Program-made: the position numbers and the translations under genes
Source of the DNA: Notolepis coatsorum
Taxonomy: Eukaryota; Chordata; Actinopteri; Aulopiformes; Paralepididae
Direction: 5' to 3'
Length of the DNA stretch: 64,000 nucleotides
Assembly: GCA_963971535.1 (NCBI GenBank)
Contig: OZ020601.1
Location: forward strand, 25,685,880 to 25,749,879
Notes under the pieces: model-generated
Databases searched by the model: none
What the model saw: only the letters and a program-made list of their open reading frames with translations
What the model was told of the DNA's origin: nothing
Shown here: positions 21,030-33,306 of the stretch, in pieces
Position numbering within the stretch: position 1 is the first letter of the stretch
Layout: the number at the start of each line of letters is the position of its first letter

Positions 21030-21765
21030 TATGTTCCCCGGGTCCTATGTTCTATGTTCCCCACTAGGGCTGCAACGATTAAAAAATCGTCGACGAGATA
21101 TTGTTGCGTCGATTAGTCATTAAAAAAAAAAAATTATATATATATATATTTATTTATTTTTAAATTTTTGCACTACCTATCTTTGTGAAAGTGGCTTCTC
21201 AGCTCTGGTCCAGCCAGCTGAAGACTTCTTAGCTTAACATAACAGACCGACAGTAAGTTTGGGGGAACTAATGGGATAACTGGGGATGTTGTTTGGTCCT
21301 GACAAGAGTCTCAAAGCAACTCTGAGGTCATGCTCAATGTCCAATCTGTTCCTCTGCTCTGTATTCAGCTGGACCAGAGCTGAGAAGCCACTTTCACAAA
21401 GATAGGTAGTGAAAAAAAAAAAATTATATATATATACATATATTTTTTTTTTATATAATTGTTTTTCGATTAGTCGACTAATCGAAAAAATAATCGACAG
21501 ATTAGTCGACTACCAAAATAGTCATTAGTTGCAGCCCTATTCCCCACTTTGATTGATTGATTGATTGAACATTTTAGACCACCAGCCCTGATTCCAAACT
21601 CTAACCTTAACCAGTTCGAAAGAGGGCCTAAGCTTAACCAGTTCGAAACAAGGCGGACATTAATCATTAATAAAATAATAAAAATTAATAAAATGTTCAA
21701 TCTATTAATCAATCAAGCGGGGAACATAGGACCCGGGGAACATAGGACCCGGGGAACATAGGGAT
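21030..21765. repeat. Imperfect palindrome with a hAT in its left arm
   Basis: ATGTTCCCCGGGTCCTATGT with (TTGA)n and GAACATTTTA on the left is mirrored at 21690-21765 by TAAAATGTTC, (TCAA)n and repeated CGGGGAACATAGGACC. The hAT at 21065-21539 sits inside the left arm. Confidence 0.7.
21065..21539. mobile_element. hAT MITE with perfect 8-bp target duplication
   Basis: Ends TAGGGCTGCAACGATT and, inverted, TAGGGCTGCAACTAAT. The flanks are TTCCCCAC at 21057-21064 and 21540-21547. Inside, a ~45-bp segment around 21170-21222 (CTTTGTGAAAGTGGCTTCTC) is repeated inverted at 21368-21412. 475 bp, non-coding. Confidence 0.93.
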
Positions 21766-22077
21766 GATCCCTTGGGATTTACCATTATAATAGTTAGCAT
21801 TGCGGCTAGTGTACATAGCGTGCAGTTGTTGTTGGCTACGTGTGGTTAGCTGGTGAGGCGCTGGTATCGTGGAATGGAGTGGAAATACTTTAATCATCAC
21901 GTCATTAATTAATAGATCATTGTCATTTCCAACATAAGTTAATGCTTAATAACGTTACACATGGGGAGACTAACGTTAGCTTGCTGGACACAAACATTGT
22001 TGATATAGCAGTCTGGTTAATGTTGTTATATCGCTCGCTATTGATTGTACTAGTAACGTTAACGCTAGTAGAATGAA
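21766..22077. other. Unrecognised interval
   Basis: AACGTTA/GTTAGC words are frequent, a common texture in this genome. No gene seen. Confidence 0.4.
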
Positions 22078-22196
22078 TGGATGAAAACTTTATTTAACAG
22101 ATTGCAGAATGGGTATAATACAATACGGCTCAATACAAACAATTGTTAAGGGGATGCAGACCAGAAAAAGACTTTCGTCTTGTTTACATCAGGGAC
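22078..22196 (-). mobile_element. LINE 3' tail with intact TTAA site
   Basis: Same family as 213-425 and the split copy at 11060/12085; the TTAA at 22146-22149 is uninterrupted. Confidence 0.7.
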
Positions 22197-22252
22197 CCCT
22201 TGATATCGCTCGCTCGCTGTTGATTCTTTACTGGTGATGGTGGCCAGGTAGG

Positions 22253-22495
22253 GCTGGGCGATATATCGAGTATACTCGATGTATCGCGGCTTGTTCTACA
22301 TGAGATGTAGTCATTTTAGCTATCTTAATTGTTACAGTAGTTTCATTATGCATTGTGTGTACTGACTTTTAATAATTTTGTTTTTGCAATAGTGATTGTT
22401 TTTGTATGTTTTTTTTGTGTGTGGACCCCAGGAAGACTAGCTGGTTGCTATCGCACCAGCTAATGGGGATCCCTAATAAAATCAAATCAAATTAT
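22253..22495 (+). mobile_element. hAT-like end followed by a retroposon tail
   Basis: TAGGGCTGGGCGATATATCG with an internal CGAGTATACTCG palindrome matches 13140-13206 in inverse. At 22430-22495 a GACCCCAGGAAGACTAGCTG...AATAAAATC tail ends a retroposon. The second hAT end is not visible. Confidence 0.5.
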
Positions 22496-22779
22496 GCTAA
22501 AAGCCAATGGCATGAATGGTGAATCGGCAGAAAATAACTACCTAACCTTTCTGTAACGGTAAAAGATTATGAAAAAAGAAGGGCGCCTTGATTTTTGTTA
22601 TCAAGACAAGAATGACATGGAACCTGTGTGTATGTGGGGAAATTGTAACAAACTTACACAAAGTCATTCTACCAAGGGGACTACAAATTGGAGGTCAGAG
22701 GTCAGCATCTGTTCTGGGGAAAGCATCTGGTGGGACAGTGGGACACATTGCTGGGTGGAAAACAAACTCCCACAGCCTT

Positions 22780-23260
22780 CCTCCCTCTCTCCTTCCTCCT
22801 CTCTCTTTCTTTCTTTCTCTCGCTCTCTCCTTCCTCCTCTCTCTTTCTTTCTCTCCATCTCTCCTTCACTCCTCTCTGTCTTTCTCTCCATCTCTCCTTC
22901 CTCCTCTTTCTTTCTCTCCATCTCTCCTTCACCCCTCTCTGTCTTTCTCTCATCTCTTTCTCTCTCCTTCTATCTCTCCCCCTCCTCTATCTCCCCCTCC
23001 CTCCTATATCTCTCCCTCCTCCTCTCTCTTTCTCTCCACCCATCCCTCCTCCTCTATCTCTCCCTCCCTCCTCTATCTCTCCATTCTCCTCTCTCTTTCT
23101 CTCTATCCATCCCTCCTCCTCTCTCTTTCTCTCTATCTCTCCCTCCTCCGCTCACTCCTCTATCTCTCCCTCAGTCCTCTATCTCTCCCTCACTCCTGTA
23201 TCCCTCCCTCCTCCTCTTTCTCTCCCTCCTCCTCTATCTCTCCTCTCACTCCTTTATTCT
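22780..23260. repeat. ~480-bp polypyrimidine tract
   Basis: Nearly all C/T on the plus strand, with irregular CTCTCTTTCT and CCTCCTCCT units. The open frames across it are composition artefacts. Long homopyrimidine tracts can adopt triplex DNA. Confidence 0.9.
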
Positions 23261-23384
23261 CAGTCTTCACTCTGTCACCGCTGATTATATTTCCACCAGG
23301 AGAGCTCTGGGGAGCAGAGTGAGTGTGTCACATCAGTCACTAAACTGACACAACAGTCTACATGTGTGTGGCGATGCAAAAGCT

Positions 23385-23535
23385 CATGGGCTTGACAGAT
23401 GGTTGTAAACTAGATGAAAGTCTTTCTCTGGTCTGCAACCCCTTAACAATTGTGTGTATTGAGCCTTACTGTATTGTACCCATTCTGCAATATGTTAATA
23501 AAGTTTTCAATAAATCAATCAATCAATCAATCAAT
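23385..23535 (+). mobile_element. LINE 3' tail with (CAAT)n end
   Basis: Contains CCCCTTAACAATTGTGTGTA, ATTCTGCAATATGTTAATAA and a (TCAA)n end, as in 14690-15460. Confidence 0.75.
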
Positions 23536-23544
23536 GGTAGACAT

Positions 23545-23700
23545 TGCATTTTTTCCTTTTTTTTAATGTATCTGTCTGTGTTTTGTGTATGTTTGTTTTT
23601 GTTTTGCTGCCATTTTGGCCAGGTTTTACTCGAAAAAGAGATCATTGATCTCAAGTGACTACCTGGTAAAATAAAGGTTAAATAAAAAATAAATAAAATA
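23545..23700 (+). mobile_element. Second LINE 3' tail
   Basis: TTGGCCAGG..AGAGATCATTGATCTCAA..TACCTGGTAAAATAAAGGTT with an A/T-rich end; a widespread fish LINE terminus, different from the preceding family. A related tail is near 52120-52200. Confidence 0.65.
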
Positions 23701-23788
23701 AGTGTGCCGTTCATTTTCAATGAAACGAGGAGGAATATCGGTGAGTCGTCTGCCTGCTAAGCGACACGCCCTCGGCCTCGTGGAGTTT

Positions 23789-24465
23789 GGCACTGGTGCA
23801 GGTTTACATGTGTAATGGTTGTTGCACTGGTGCAGGTTTACATGTGTAATGGTTGTTGCAGTGGCTCACTGGTGCAGGTTTACATGTGTAATGGTTGTTG
23901 CAGTGGCTCACTGGTGCAGGTTTACATGTGTAATGGTTGTTGCAGTGGCTCACTGGTGCAGGTTTACATGTGTAATGGTTGTTGCAGTGGCTCACTGGTG
24001 CAGGTTTACATGTGTAATGGTTGTTGCAGTGGCTCACTGGTGCAGGTTTACATGTGTAATGGTTGTTGCAGTGGCTCACAGGTGCAGGTTTAGATGTGTA
24101 ATGGTTGTTGCAGTGGCTCACAGGTGCAGGTTTAGATGTGTAATGGTTGTTGCAGTGGCTCACTGGTGCAGGTTTAGATGTGTAATGGTTGTTGCAGTGG
24201 CTCACTGGTGCAGGTTTAGATGTGTAATGGTTGTTGCAGTGGCTCACTGGTGCAGGTTTACATGTGTAATGGTTGTTGCAGTGGCTCACTGGTGCAGGTT
24301 TAGATGTGTAATGGTTGTTGCAGTGGCTCACTGGTGCAGGTTTACATGTGTAATGGTTGTTGCAGTGGCTCACTGGTGCAGGTTTAGATGTGTAATGGTT
24401 GTTGCAGTGGCTCACTGGTGCAGGTTTACATGTGTAATGGTTGTTGCAGTGGCTCACAGGGAGCT
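23789..24465. repeat. 42-bp minisatellite, ~16 copies
   Basis: The unit contains CACTGGTGCAGGTTTACATG and TAATGGTTGTTGCAGTGGCT. The only common variant is TTACATG/TTAGATG, alternating in blocks. Because 42 is a multiple of three, 217-219-codon frames are open on both strands. I treat these as artefacts. Confidence 0.96.
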
Positions 24466-24621
24466 AGACATTTCGTAAATTGTTCATCATCTACCGTCTG
24501 TTGAGCCCATCAATCCTACACACTGGTTATGAACATTTAATGGGGTTTTAATTGTCCATCACAATATAACTACCACGCTATGCTGTAACATTATCATGAA
24601 TTCAACCACCATAGCGCTGCA

Positions 24622-24625
<4 letters not shown>

Positions 24626-24699
<74 letters not shown>

Positions 24700-24990
24700 G
24701 TCAGCTTACATAACCTATAAGCAAAGTTTGCTTCTGGCTCTTCTCTGAATCATAGTGAGAGTAGGTGTTTTTGGAAGCGGTTCAGTAGCAGACAAGTTGA
24801 GGGCTGCCAGCTCAGTGCCAAGCCTGATTCCTGCTGCTTTCCAGAGACATGATGTGTGTGATGTGCGTGATGTGCGTGATGGGAGTGATGTGTGTGATGT
24901 GTGTGACATGAGTGATGTGTGTGACATGTGTGATGTGCATGACGTGTGTGTGATGTGTCTGACGTGTGTGACGTGTGTGATGTGTGCAGG
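24626..24990. repeat. (ATC)n and degenerate GTGTGATGT repeats
   Basis: Pure ATC trinucleotide at 24626-24701, then at 24845-24990 a degenerate GATGTGTGTGAC tract. Confidence 0.85.
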
Positions 24991-25170
24991 GCCGCCTGGG
25001 AGAAATGCGAGGCCCTGTGCGAGATTTAAACGCGAGCCCCCCCCCCCCCCCTAAAAGGTAAAAAGAAATTAAAAAAGATTTTTTTTTTTTTTTTTTTTAT
25101 ACAGTCAACATATTCTTAAATAATAGCGCTGCCCGAGGCTGGGCATGATACAGTCAACATACTTCTCAGA
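24988..25170 (+). mobile_element. hAT-like terminal block 'CAGGGCCGCC', copy 1
   Basis: CAGGGCCGCCTGGGAGAAAT, a C-run (about 25030-25042), a T-run, and AATAGCGCTGCCCGAGGCTG between two copies of TACAGTCAACATA. The same block is at 49596-49755, and a diverged version is inverted at 57595-57779. Confidence 0.6.
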
Positions 25171-25834
25171 CAAGTCACCCGAGACGATCGGATTCATTCT
25201 GGACCATCAGAACAGCGTGGAATCGGTGTTTCGACCACCCAGCGTTGGATCAATAAATGCGATCGATATTTGGAATGGCGATCAGGAATTGGAATAATCT
25301 TTTTGGAGAACATCTGATCTGAGGTAAGGAATCTATTTTACCAGTCTTAGGATAATCAGAGCTTTTTTCACAGAGATATCAACGTGGGCCCTATGTGTAT
25401 GTGTGTGTGTGCGATCAGGAAATAAGAGATTCGATTTTTCAGCCCGCTTCTATAGCATGCATAATAAGTACACATACTATCGATAATCTAGCGTTTATTT
25501 GAAAACGATTCATAAATAGGCCGAAAAATGACAACGTGTTTCGTGTATTACAGTAAAGGGCGTTTATCACAGAATCTTCTGAAATCTTCTGGAAGTTTCA
25601 AGAAACAAGTGTTTTTCAAAATGGTATAAAACGGAAATGAACCGATTAAAAAACAATCCGTTTCGACAATGTTGACTGCAAACAAGTCATTGATAAGCGA
25701 CGGCCAGATTAGACAAATAACCATAATTTAAGATGTAGTTTATGCATTTGCAAATATGAGAGCGCTATCATTGAAGTGGGTGGTGGCACGCAATGAGGTT
25801 TTGAGACGGGGAGGCGTGGCATCCAAAGTGTTAA
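25170..25834 (+). mobile_element. piggyBac-type MITE of the a/b family, 5'-truncated
   Basis: It shares with members a and b the segments TTAGGATAATCAGAG, CTAGCGTTTATTTGAAAACG and CGATTCATAAATAGGC. The right end is intact: inverted it reads TTAACACTTTGGATGCC with TTGCGTGCC 33 bp inward, and TTAA at 25831-25834. The left end is missing. Confidence 0.85.
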
Positions 25835-25837
25835 ACC

Positions 25838-26325
25838 ATCTCTGGAACACTACACCATCTCCAGTCCAGACCATTAAACAATCTCTAGACCACTAAACAA
25901 TCTCTAGACCATTAAACCATCTCTAGACCATTAAACCATCTCTAGACCACTAAACAATCTCTAGACCATTAAACCATCTCTAGACCATTAAACCATCTCT
26001 GGAACACTACACCATCTCTAGACCATTAAACCATCTCTAGACCACTAAACAATCTCTAGACCATTAAACCATCTCTAGACCATTAAACCATCTCTGGAAC
26101 ACTACACCATCTCTAGACCATTAAACCATCTCTAGACCATTAAACCATCTCTGGAACACTACACCATCTCTAGACCATTAAACCATCTCTAGACCATTAA
26201 ACCATCTCTGGAACACTACACCATCTCTAGACCATTAAACAATCTCTAGACCACTAAACCATCTTTGGACCATTAAACCATCTCTAGACCATTAAACCAT
26301 CTCTGGAACACTACACTACACCATT
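25838..26325. repeat. 19-bp minisatellite, ~25 copies
   Basis: Unit ATCTCTAGACCATTAAACC with variants CTGGAACACTACACC that recur in a regular higher-order order. Confidence 0.93.
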
Positions 26326-26667
26326 TCTGTACACACCAGATTGTTACTTTTGTTGCATTATATTTTCAATGGTTCAGTTTGGTTTTACTTTGCCAATTAA
26401 CAAATTAAGCATAACACACAAATCACACAAATCACACACCTTTCGATGATGAAAAATCACCTATTTCCAAAAATATAGAAACATTTCACCAAAAACCACC
26501 CAATCAGCTTAAATGCAAAGTTTTTTTGTCTATGATTGCGTTCTCACTTCAAACAAAACACTCTCACTGGGTTCACTTGGAAGCAGACAGAGACCACTTT
26601 GTGAAAGGCGCTTTTACAGATTTGTGGATTAAATCAATTATTCAGTTGACAAAATCATGACTATTAG
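26326..26667. other. Unrecognised interval
   Basis: No gene or repeat end recognised. Confidence 0.4.
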
Positions 26668-27009
26668 TTAAAGGGATAGTTTGGATTTGTGGACATTAAG
26701 TGGGATGGAATACTAGTAGTGTACCTGATGCTATTATCTTACTCACTGAGTCCCGTGGGAGGAGTTCTAGCCCACAAGACGAGAAAGTGTTAATCCACAC
26801 CATAACATGTAGGCAAAAGCTTCAATCATCAACAGTAAGAATCTGCGGTCCTCAAGCATTTCCTGTGCTTGATTCATGTTGGAACAAGACCTGGTGCATC
26901 ACAGCGCCACAACCGCGGACCGACCACGTGACTCTGTGAGTAAGATAATGGCATCAACTACACAACTAGCAAGTATTCATACCACTTAATGTCCTAATTA
27001 TCCCTTTAA
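26668..27009. mobile_element. TTAA-flanked fold-back MITE, ~90-bp inverted ends
   Basis: Ends TTAAAGGGATAGTT and, inverted, TTAAAGGGATAATT. Similarity between the arms continues for about 90 bp, through ATTATCTTACTCACTGAGTC against ATTATCTTACTCACAGAGTC. TTAA lies at 26668-26671 and 27006-27009. This resembles Angel/Kolobok-type zebrafish MITEs. The family assignment is an inference. Confidence 0.8.
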
Positions 27010-27605
27010 CTACAAACAAATGTATTTAGTCGAGGAAGGCCTTAGATGTGACCAGACTAGTGATATTTAATCAGTACACCTATTTATTTTGTTAATAACT
27101 TTTTATTTATTAAAGAGTAATGTCAGTCAGACAGCAAACAATCACAAAGTGAATGACAACAGTAACAGTACAAAAGTAGGAGGGATAGAAAATAAATGGA
27201 TACAGACACTGGGGTCACAAAGTGTGGAGGTAAGACTTTAGCTGTGATGCTGCTATTCTGAACAAGTTATATCAGCCCACACTTCCTGCCGTCTCTGCCC
27301 CCCCCCCCCCCCCCCCCCCACCCCCCTCCGGTCCTTTCCTTGTGCATACAATGCCACAAACACAAACATTACCATGTTTGGCAGAAGCGTATCACGCACA
27401 GGAAAACATGTGTCTGGTACTGTATGTTGAAATGTAGATAATAACGACTTAGATAATGCTCTTCTTCAAAGAACTTGAATCGCCTGCGAAGCCGTTTATG
27501 ACCCTAACAACAACATCAAAATCCATACTATCTCCAGAGGACTGCACTGTGGGGATTCTCCATACAATTTAAATATTTGTTTTAGTGTATAAGTGTTTTT
27601 CTTTC
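27010..27605. other. Unrecognised host interval
   Basis: A C-run of about 20 bases lies at 27299-27320. No gene seen. Confidence 0.4.
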
Positions 27606-27949
27606 TTAACACTTTGGGTGCCGGCCAAAAATCCGGAAAATGACTGTGGGTTGCCAGGATTCCTGGACGATTCTAGCATATCTCATGATCTTAGCGGAGC
27701 TATTTCTATATTTTATATTATAACTATGGGGAAATGGTTGGGCTCATTTGAAGACGACAAGTTGATGTACACAATGCAAAAAACCGTTTGTTTCTGCATG
27801 TCTTCGTTCGTTCACAATTACAAGTTAAAAAACGTCAACAAAAGATAAAAGTGGAGGTAAATTATTTAGAACAGAAGTTACAGGCACTTTTATGAAAGGT
27901 GTGCCGGCGGGGTGATAATAGGTACTGAACGTGTTATAAAGCAATTTAG

Positions 27950-29145
27950 ACTGGGATGGATGGATGGATGGTTTGATTGATTGATTGTTTGACAGATTGT
28001 TTTATTGGTTTGATTGATAGAATGTTTTATTGTTTTGTTGATAGTTTGATTCATAGATTGATTTGTTTGATTGATTGATTACTTTGTTGGTCATTTGATT
28101 GATAGAATGTTTGATTGTTTTGTTGATAGTTTGATTCATAGATTGATTTGTTTGATTGATTGATTACTTTGTTGGTCATTTGATTGATAGAATGTTTGAT
28201 TGTTTTGTTGATAGTTTGATTCATAGATTGATTTGTTTGATTGATTGATTACTTTGTTGGTCATTTGATTGATAGAATGTTTGATTGTTTTGTTGATAGT
28301 TTGCTTGATAGAATGTTTGATTGTTTTGTTGATAGTTTGATTCATAGATTGATTTGTTTGATTGATTGATTACTTTGTTGGTAATTTGCTTGATAGAATG
28401 TTTGATTGTTTTGTTGATAGTTTGATTCATAGATTGATTGGTTTGATTGATTGATTACTTTGTTGGTCATTTGATTGATAGAATGTTTGATTGTTTTGTT
28501 GATAGTTTGATTCATAGATTGATTTGTTTGATTGATTGATTACTTTGTTGGTCATTTGATTGATAGAATGTTTGATTGTTTTGTTGATAGTTTGCTTGAT
28601 AGAATGTTTGATTGTTTTGTTGATAGTTTGATTCATAGATTGATTGGTTTGATTGATTGATTACTTTGTTGGTCATTTGATTGATAGAATGTTTGATTGT
28701 TTTGTTGATAGTTTGATTCATAGATTGATTGGTTTGATTGATTGATTACTTTGTTGGTCATTTGATTGATATAATGTTTGATTGTTTTGTTGATAGTTTG
28801 ATTCATAGATTGATTTGTTTGATTGATTGATTACTTTGTTGGTCATTTGATTGATAGAATGTTTGATTGTTTTGTTGGTAATTTGCTTGATAGAATGTTT
28901 TATTGTTTTGTTGATAGTTTGATTCATAGATTGATTGGTTTGATTGATTGATTACTTTGTTGGTCATTTGATTGATAGAATGTTTGATTGTTTTGTTGAT
29001 AGTTTGATTCATAGATTGATTTGTTTGATTGATTACTTTGTTGGTCATTTGCTTGATAGAATGTTTGATTGTTTTGTTGATAGTTTGATTCATAGATTGA
29101 TTTGTTTGATTGATTGATTACTTTGTTGGTCATTTGATTGATATG
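27950..29145. repeat. Higher-order AT-rich array (85 + 206 = 291 bp)
   Basis: The base unit is about 85 bp (TTTGATTGATTGATTACTTT, then TTGATAGAATGTTTGATTG). Equivalent points fall at 28136, 28221, 28427, 28512, 28718 and 28803, so spacings alternate 85 and 206 bp and the true period is 291 bp. It lies in the non-coding half of the piggyBac element. Confidence 0.9.
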
Positions 29146-29289
29146 CCTGGCGCTAATGAACAAGTAAGTTTTATAACTACTGGTGTAGGTCCAGACAACA
29201 TTATTATAAAATACAGAATACTTTACAATGCAAAAAACTTGAAACTTTGATGCCATGAACATTTTTATTGTAAAATATGTTCAATAAAC
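29146..29289. other. Short unique spacer between satellite arrays
   Basis: No feature recognised. Confidence 0.4.
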
Positions 29290-30975
29290 TGGGTGACAAG
29301 TCATCAGTACCAACCATTGTTGCTGTGCATTATATGCTGGTAACATTCACAGTATAGGATTATGGTAATTTACCAAGACAATACCTTATAAAAAGTGAAC
29401 ACTGGAGGATAATCAACCATTGTTTCAGTGCATTTAGGAGTTTGTTGGTAACATTCACAGTATAGGATTATGGTAATTTACCAATACAATACCTTATAAA
29501 AAGTGAACACTGGAGGATAATCAACCATTGTTTCAGTGCATTTAGGAGTTTGTTGGTAACATTCACAGTATAGGATTATGGTAATTTACCAAGACAATAC
29601 CTTATAAAAAGTGAACACTGTGATGATAACCAACCATTGTTTCAGTGCATTTAGGAGTTTGTTGGTAACATTCACAGTATAGGATTATGGTAATTTACCA
29701 AGACAATACCTTATAAAAAGTGAACACTGGAGGATAATCAACCATTGTTTCAGTGCATTTAGGAGTTTGTTGGTAACATTCACAGTATAGGATTATGGTA
29801 ATTTACCAAGACAATACCTTATAAAAAGTGAACACTGGAGGATAATCAACCATTGTTTCAGTGCATTTAGGAGTTTGTTGGTAACATTCACAGTATAGGA
29901 TTATGGTAATTTACCAATACAATACCTTATAAAAAGTGAACACTGGAGGATAATCAACCATTGTTTCAGTGCATTTAGGAGTTTGTTGGTAACATTCACA
30001 GTATAGGATTATGGTAATTTACCAAGACAATACCTTATAAAAAGTGAACACTGGCTGATGATAACCAACCATTGTGTCAGTGCATTTAGGAGTTTGTTGG
30101 TAACATTCACAGTATAGGATTATGGTAATTTACAAAGACAATACCTTATAAAAAGTGAACACTGGAGGATAACCAACCATTGTTTCAGTGCATTTAGGAG
30201 TTTGTTGGTAACATTCACAGTATAGGATTATGGTAATTTACCAAGACAATACCTTATAAAAAGTGAACACTGGAGGATAATCAACCATTGTTTCAGTGCA
30301 TTTAGGAGTTTGTTGGTAACATTCACAGTATAGGATTATGGTAATTTACCAAGACAATACCTTATAAAAAGTGAACACTGGAGGATAATCAACCATTGTT
30401 TCAGTGCATTTAGGAGTTTGTTGGTAACATTCACAGTATAGGATTATGGTAATTTACCAAGACAATACCTTATAAAAAGTGAACACTGTGATGATAACCA
30501 ACCATTGTTTCAGTGCATTTAGGAGTTTGTTGGTAACATTCACAGTATAGGATTATGGTAATTTACCAAGACAATACCTTATAAAAAGTGAACACTGTGA
30601 TGATAACCAACCATTGTTTCAGTGCATTTAGGAGTTTGTTGGTAACATTCACAGTATAGGATTATGGTAATTTACCAAGACAATACCTTATAAAAAGTGA
30701 ACACTGTGATGATAACCAACCATTGTTTCAGTGCATTTAGGAGTTTGTTGGTAACATTCACAGTATAGGATTATGGTAATTTACCAAGACAATACCTTAT
30801 AAAAAGTGAACACTGGCTGATGATAACCAACCATTGTGTCAGTGCATTTAGGAGTTTGTTGGTAACATTCACAGTATAGGATTATGGTAATTTACAAAGA
30901 CAATACCTTATAAAAAGTGAACACTGGAGGATAACCAACCATTGTTTCAGTGCATTTAGAAGTTTGCTGGTAACA
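29290..30975. repeat. 108-bp satellite, ~15.6 copies
   Basis: The unit is marked by CAGTATAGGATTATGGTAAT and ACCTTATAAAAAGTGAACAC. The period is 108-111 bp. The variant junction CTGGCTGATGATAACC with TTTACAAAGAC recurs at about 30050 and 30825, seven units apart, so a higher-order copy event is likely. Confidence 0.95.
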
Positions 30976-31499
30976 TTCACGTCACATGAACTACAGGGCA
31001 TATCTTACTTGGTCTCTCGCATCGATGACTGCATTGTCCATTGATAAATGGATGAAGCGCCAGATGATCTGTGGACCAAAAAATATCCAATACATGCTTC
31101 CAAAGTATATAAATAATAGGCCAATGGACTGCATTAGAAAAGTGTGGTATGTTACCTACAGTATATACTTTTTTAAACTGGGTGACTGTCAGCAACCATT
31201 GGTTCTGTGCAAACGGTAAAAATGAGGGGGGAAAAAGATAAATAAAAAAAAACTATATACACACACAATGCAAATTATGAATGGAGTCGATACAGCTAGA
31301 TCGCTAACATAACGTCTCATCTGCAAGTGGTCCAAACATGCCTATGCAATATCGACAACCGTGGCCCAAATACATGTGTTCAACGCATTTGTCTTGTACA
31401 GAAAACAGTGCAACTACCCATACACTATACTATACTATACTATACTACAATATACTATACTATACTATACTACACTATACTATACTACACTCAGCTAGC
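30976..31499. other. Non-coding stretch with (CTATA)n
   Basis: Unique AT-rich DNA to about 31410, then a (CTATA)/(CTACA) tract at 31416-31492. Confidence 0.5.
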
Positions 31500-31629
31500 T
31501 ATACTATGTACCGGTACACATGGTTCTGTCTGTATCACACAATGATGGATTATTTAGAAGTAATCTGTACTTCTGTGTGCTGGATTATTTAGAAGTAGTC
31601 TGTACTTCTGTATGACAACTAATAAAGAA
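31500..31629 (+). mobile_element. LINE 3' tail abutting the transposase stop codon
   Basis: GTACTTCTGTATGACAACTA then ATAAAGAAA is the tail of the LINE family at 6680-7745 and 54500-57030. A 40-bp piece (TTATTTAGAAGTA.TCTGTACTTCTGT) is duplicated. It ends two bases before the transposase TAG on the opposite strand and must have replaced or displaced the original 3' UTR. Confidence 0.65.
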
Positions 31630-31630
31630 A

Positions 31631-33306
31631 CTATTTAGAGAAATCCCTCTTTGTGTGGTACAGAGCGAAGCATTTGTCACGATGCAGGGGGACTTTGCAC
31701 GATGTGCAAAAATATCTGGTCTCACTCCTGATGCCACGCCTACTGCAGACACGACATTTCCTACACGGTAGCTTTCTCTTCGGGGTGGCTTTGTATGCAA
31801 CCATTACATGCTTCACAAAGCCACCCACTAATCTGCTCTGCGGGTCCCCCAGTGGGGCCCTAGGGTCGACACGCCCCACCTGCTCAGCCCCTGCCTCCTC
31901 CTCATCCCCACCCCCTGCCTCCTCCCCTGCCTCCTCCCCTGCCTCCGCCTCCGCCTCCATCTCCGCTGTCACCCCAGGAATCTTCTTCTCCTTACCGTCT
32001 GTGTAGGTCCGCGCCACAGCCCTGGTGAACCGGAAGAGGTTGGAGTAATGCCCTTGTGGGTGCTTTTTTTTGTACAAGACAAACGCGTTGAAGATACATA
32101 TTTGGATCAGATACATCACAAACTTTTTGGTCCACTTTCCAGTCTTACGTGTAACCGGATAGTACGATATATTTTGATCCAGCTGATCGACGCCGTTCAT
32201 GAATTTATTGTACTCCAGGATTGATGTTGGCTTGAGCATCTCCACCCTCAGCGCTTTGCCCTTCTTCTGCTTCTTCCACACCATCGCCTTTTCCATAGTG
32301 TCCTCGTGGAAGCTGCTGATGGTCTTCACGATTCTCTTATCGCGCCATGCCACGATCAGGACCTCCTTGTTGTTGACCGCAATGCGCTCCCCCACACCGA
32401 TGTCACGTTTGGTAATGTTCTTGATGATGGCTGGCTCGCCCCGGTGCTTCCTGAGGGTACCACAGACGTCGGTCCTCAACTGTCGGAGCCTGGCTGACAT
32501 ACGTACCGAGTTGTAGAAGTTGTCCATGTAGAGCGTATAGCCGGCCCCAGACAGACGTCCAAGCAGACCGACGACCGTGTCCCCCAGGATCGAGCCTTCC
32601 CGACAATATGGCTTAAATGAAAAGCAATATCCTGTGCGTGATTCGCACAGGAAGTAGGACTTGATGCCATAGCGGGTGGGCTTGTTGGGGTTGTAGACCC
32701 GGAAGGTCAGGCGGCCTCGCCATGCCATCACCCCCTCGTCAATGGCGAGCTCGCGTTCAGGCTGGTACAGCTCCTTGCACCTCGTGTTTACATGGTCGAC
32801 TACAGGGCGTACTTTGCACAATTTGTCTCTAACCTCCAGGGAAGTATTGTCCGCAAAGTGGAGGAATCGCCAGATCAATTGGAACCTGTTGCGTGGCATG
32901 GTATCAGAGTAGTACGGTGTGTACATCATGTCGTCAGTGGTCCACATCTGGTCCACGCGAGGCTTCCGCAGGACACTGCTAAGGAAATGGAGTCCGAGGA
33001 ACTTCTTCAGCTCCTTCAATGTGAGGGGCTTCCAAAGCAGTGCCCTGCTACTGGTTAGCGTGGGGTCCAGCCGGGCAATGGACTGCTCAGCGTAGAGGTT
33101 GGACTGGGCAACAATAGAGTTCAGAAAAGCATCTGTCAGGAACAGATCCATCCATTTCGCAGGCCGGTAAGATCTGAGTGCCTTGGCGTCCTGGAGCAAC
33201 CCCGGTTGGGCTGTGAAGGGGATCCTTTGAGGCACCCAGCCCTCACGAGACCAGGCATTCTCCTCTTCCTGACGGATCGCAGCCCTGCTCTTCGCTCCTC
33301 CACGAC
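31631..33306 (-). CDS. Transposase exon 6 (catalytic and zinc-binding domains)
   Basis: Acceptor ATAATTGACAG|GTCGTGG. It carries the whole DDD catalytic core and the Cys-rich C-terminus and ends KRDFSK then TAG at 31633-31631. It is open for 558 codons with no damage. An apparent in-frame TTG start at 33313 is just intron sequence and not the true start. Confidence 0.9.

Noticed and set aside
23789..24465. CRISPR-like regular array
   Set aside because: Units are directly tandem with no unique spacers, and the genome is eukaryotic.
23804..24478. Long open frames on both strands over the 42-bp array
   Set aside because: The period is a multiple of three and the repeat simply lacks stops; there is no start context, splice site or domain.
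27606..27938. A stand-alone 330-bp piggyBac MITE
   Set aside because: The supposed right end matches the TIR in only about 12 of 16 bases and lacks the second motif at 43 bp. The left terminus is of the right-end type, which fits the 9-kb element better. It is not fully excluded.
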